A DNA stretch of 64,000 bases from the NCBI RefSeq assembly GCF_046630445.1, contig NC_092337.1, positions 191,311,501 through 191,375,500 on the forward strand, written 5' to 3'. The notes beneath the pieces were generated by a model. The model was given only the letters and a program-made list of their open reading frames with translations, had not been told where the DNA came from and searched no databases. The position numbers were made by a program, and so were the translations under genes. This document shows positions 62,712 through 64,000 of this stretch, in pieces. Numbering within the stretch: the first letter of the stretch is position 1; the number at the start of each line of letters is the position of its first letter. This stretch comes from Rutidosis leptorrhynchoides. Its lineage: Eukaryota; Streptophyta; Magnoliopsida; Asterales; Asteraceae.

Positions 62712-64000
62712 TGTAATACCCCGTCAGAATCCACTAACGGCATATTAACTCTGGTCCCACAGTTTAGCGGTCACATCCTCTATATGAGACATTTTCGAAA
62801 ACTATTCGCATTAATTATTAAAGCAAAGTCATTTATTTAAGAAAACGTAACTGAAAAGTATTTGACATAAATGACTATCGTAAATGAACCCAAAACATCT
62901 CAAAAGTATATAGCTTAAATGCGAATATTTGTTCTTGAAATAAAGACGATAAAACATGCTGGACACCGTCCAGTTCTAGTAGCAGACATCATGACAACTT
63001 CTATTTAGCAGAAGCACTACCTCTATGAACCTGAGATAAAACATGCAAAACGTCACCGAAAACGTTGAGTGAATCTAGAGGTTTAGTAAAGCATTTCGTA
63101 AGTTAGGCCACAAGATTTTCTGAAAAACATCGTAAGAAAAGTATACATTATCTTGAGAACTTGATTATAAAGCTTTAACCTTTGCGGATAGCTGAGCTAC
63201 ACGTCTTCCTTTTACCCTATCTAAGCATACACTGATCAAGTGTACAAGTAACAACAAAATAAGCACCAGTTATGTTGCGGTGAGGTTTGTCAAACCTAAC
63301 GGTACTGTCCCTATAAATCGAGCTTACAAAGTAACTAATATAACCAAGCTAAGGGATTTTTGATCTGAACTCGTCTGTATATTGTTTAAGTTACTTGTGC
63401 CTAATATGTAAGATATTTATAAAAAGCATGTATCTCATCCCTGTAAAAACATAGAAGGGACTGTAGACTCACCTTAGCAAAAGCACTTGAAATATCTTAG
63501 CAAAATGTACTGTAGTCGAACAATCTCGATCAAACAACGCAACCTAATCGCGTAAATTATCTTAAGTATACACATATAGGTCATAGTATGTCAACCCATA
63601 GTGTACGCAAAGTCCTAGTGCTCAGACTGACTCAACAAGTAAGTAATAGTCAACTAGTTCAAGCAAGTCAACAAAAGTCAACCAAAGTCAAACCAAAAGT
63701 CAAGTCGGTCAAAGTGGTTAACTAAAGTCAAACATCTCAGAAGGTCATGCAAACATGGTCAACATGTCAAAACTAGGTCAAGTAACACTTTACAGCTCAT
63801 AGTTAACCAAATTGCACATTCGCAGTTTAAAGCATGCCTTCAAATTACGTACATCGTAGAAAGATACAACTATAGCTCATAGCACATAACTCATAAAATT
63901 ATGACCAACTCCAGATCACAACTAGACTTAAAATAAATTCAAAAAAGTCCAACCAAAGCCTCATACGACATTTAAAAGTCAGATATCAGAAGAGGTCTAA
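62712..64000. repeat. Probable LTR of another gypsy element (runs off the window)
   Basis: Starts TGTAATACCCCGTCAG, like the TGTAA..ACCC starts of the TEK and CHR1 LTRs, right after the copia remnant. There is no coding sequence in 1.29 kb. It contains ten GTCAA pentamers at about 63648-63784, nine matching the W-box TTGACY on the minus strand. Orientation and right end are unknown. Confidence 0.6.

Overview
This window is repetitive plant nuclear DNA, with no host gene, rRNA, complete tRNA gene or CRISPR array that I can support. The mix of families points to a seed plant, probably a eudicot: Ty3/gypsy chromoviruses with an initiator-Met primer site, Athila-type elements with a tRNA-Asp primer site, a Helitron carrying an RPA-like ORF, and a Ty1/copia remnant. 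Asteraceae is my guess from the general look of the families and is not proved by anything here.

Most of the window is one nest of elements. The outermost and oldest is an Athila-type element, ATH1. It has a partial 5' LTR at 33939-34453, a tRNA-Asp primer site at 34466, gag and pol full of stops to 39123, the rest of its integrase from 54707, a post-pol ORF at 55791-56618 and a 3' LTR at 58481-60279. Its integrase is split by NA2 (39124-54706, minus strand, target duplication AAGGC). NA2's 3' LTR is itself split by a solo LTR (40576-43911, duplication ATTTT). ATH1's 5' LTR is cut by NA1 (minus strand), whose 5' LTR is 29299-33938 and whose internal region is 26581-29298. NA1's other LTR survives as 13288-15487 plus 26519-26580, because the young Tekay-like element TEK (15488-26513, plus strand, duplication CTTAT) landed in it. 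A Helitron (HEL, minus strand, about 13287 to beyond the left edge) borders the same LTR, and it was hit by a chromovirus deletion derivative, CHR1 (2708-9326, minus strand, duplication TTTCT). To the right of ATH1 lie a second Athila-type LTR and leader (ATH2, 60280-about 62472), a copia RNase H remnant (62473-62711) and the start of another LTR-like sequence (62712 to the end).

TEK is the only nearly intact element. Its two 2.76-kb LTRs differ by two substitutions and one T-run length difference. It carries a pre-gag ORF, gag-protease, and an RT-RNase H-integrase-chromodomain ORF offset by one base. NA1 and NA2 have LTRs of 4.6-4.9 kb around only 2.4-2.7 kb of internal sequence. They lack gag-pol but keep a pre-gag ORF, and both share TEK's primer-site leader and a small hairpin at a fixed distance from the LTR end. 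They look like non-autonomous partners of a TEK-like element.

The most unusual structure is in both CHR1 LTRs: seven consecutive hairpins with a nearly constant 19-nt loop and stems of different sequence that co-vary. Almost every non-Watson-Crick stem pair is C.A on the plus strand, which is G.U in RNA from the minus strand, the element's coding strand. This suggests a selected RNA structure that I do not recognise.
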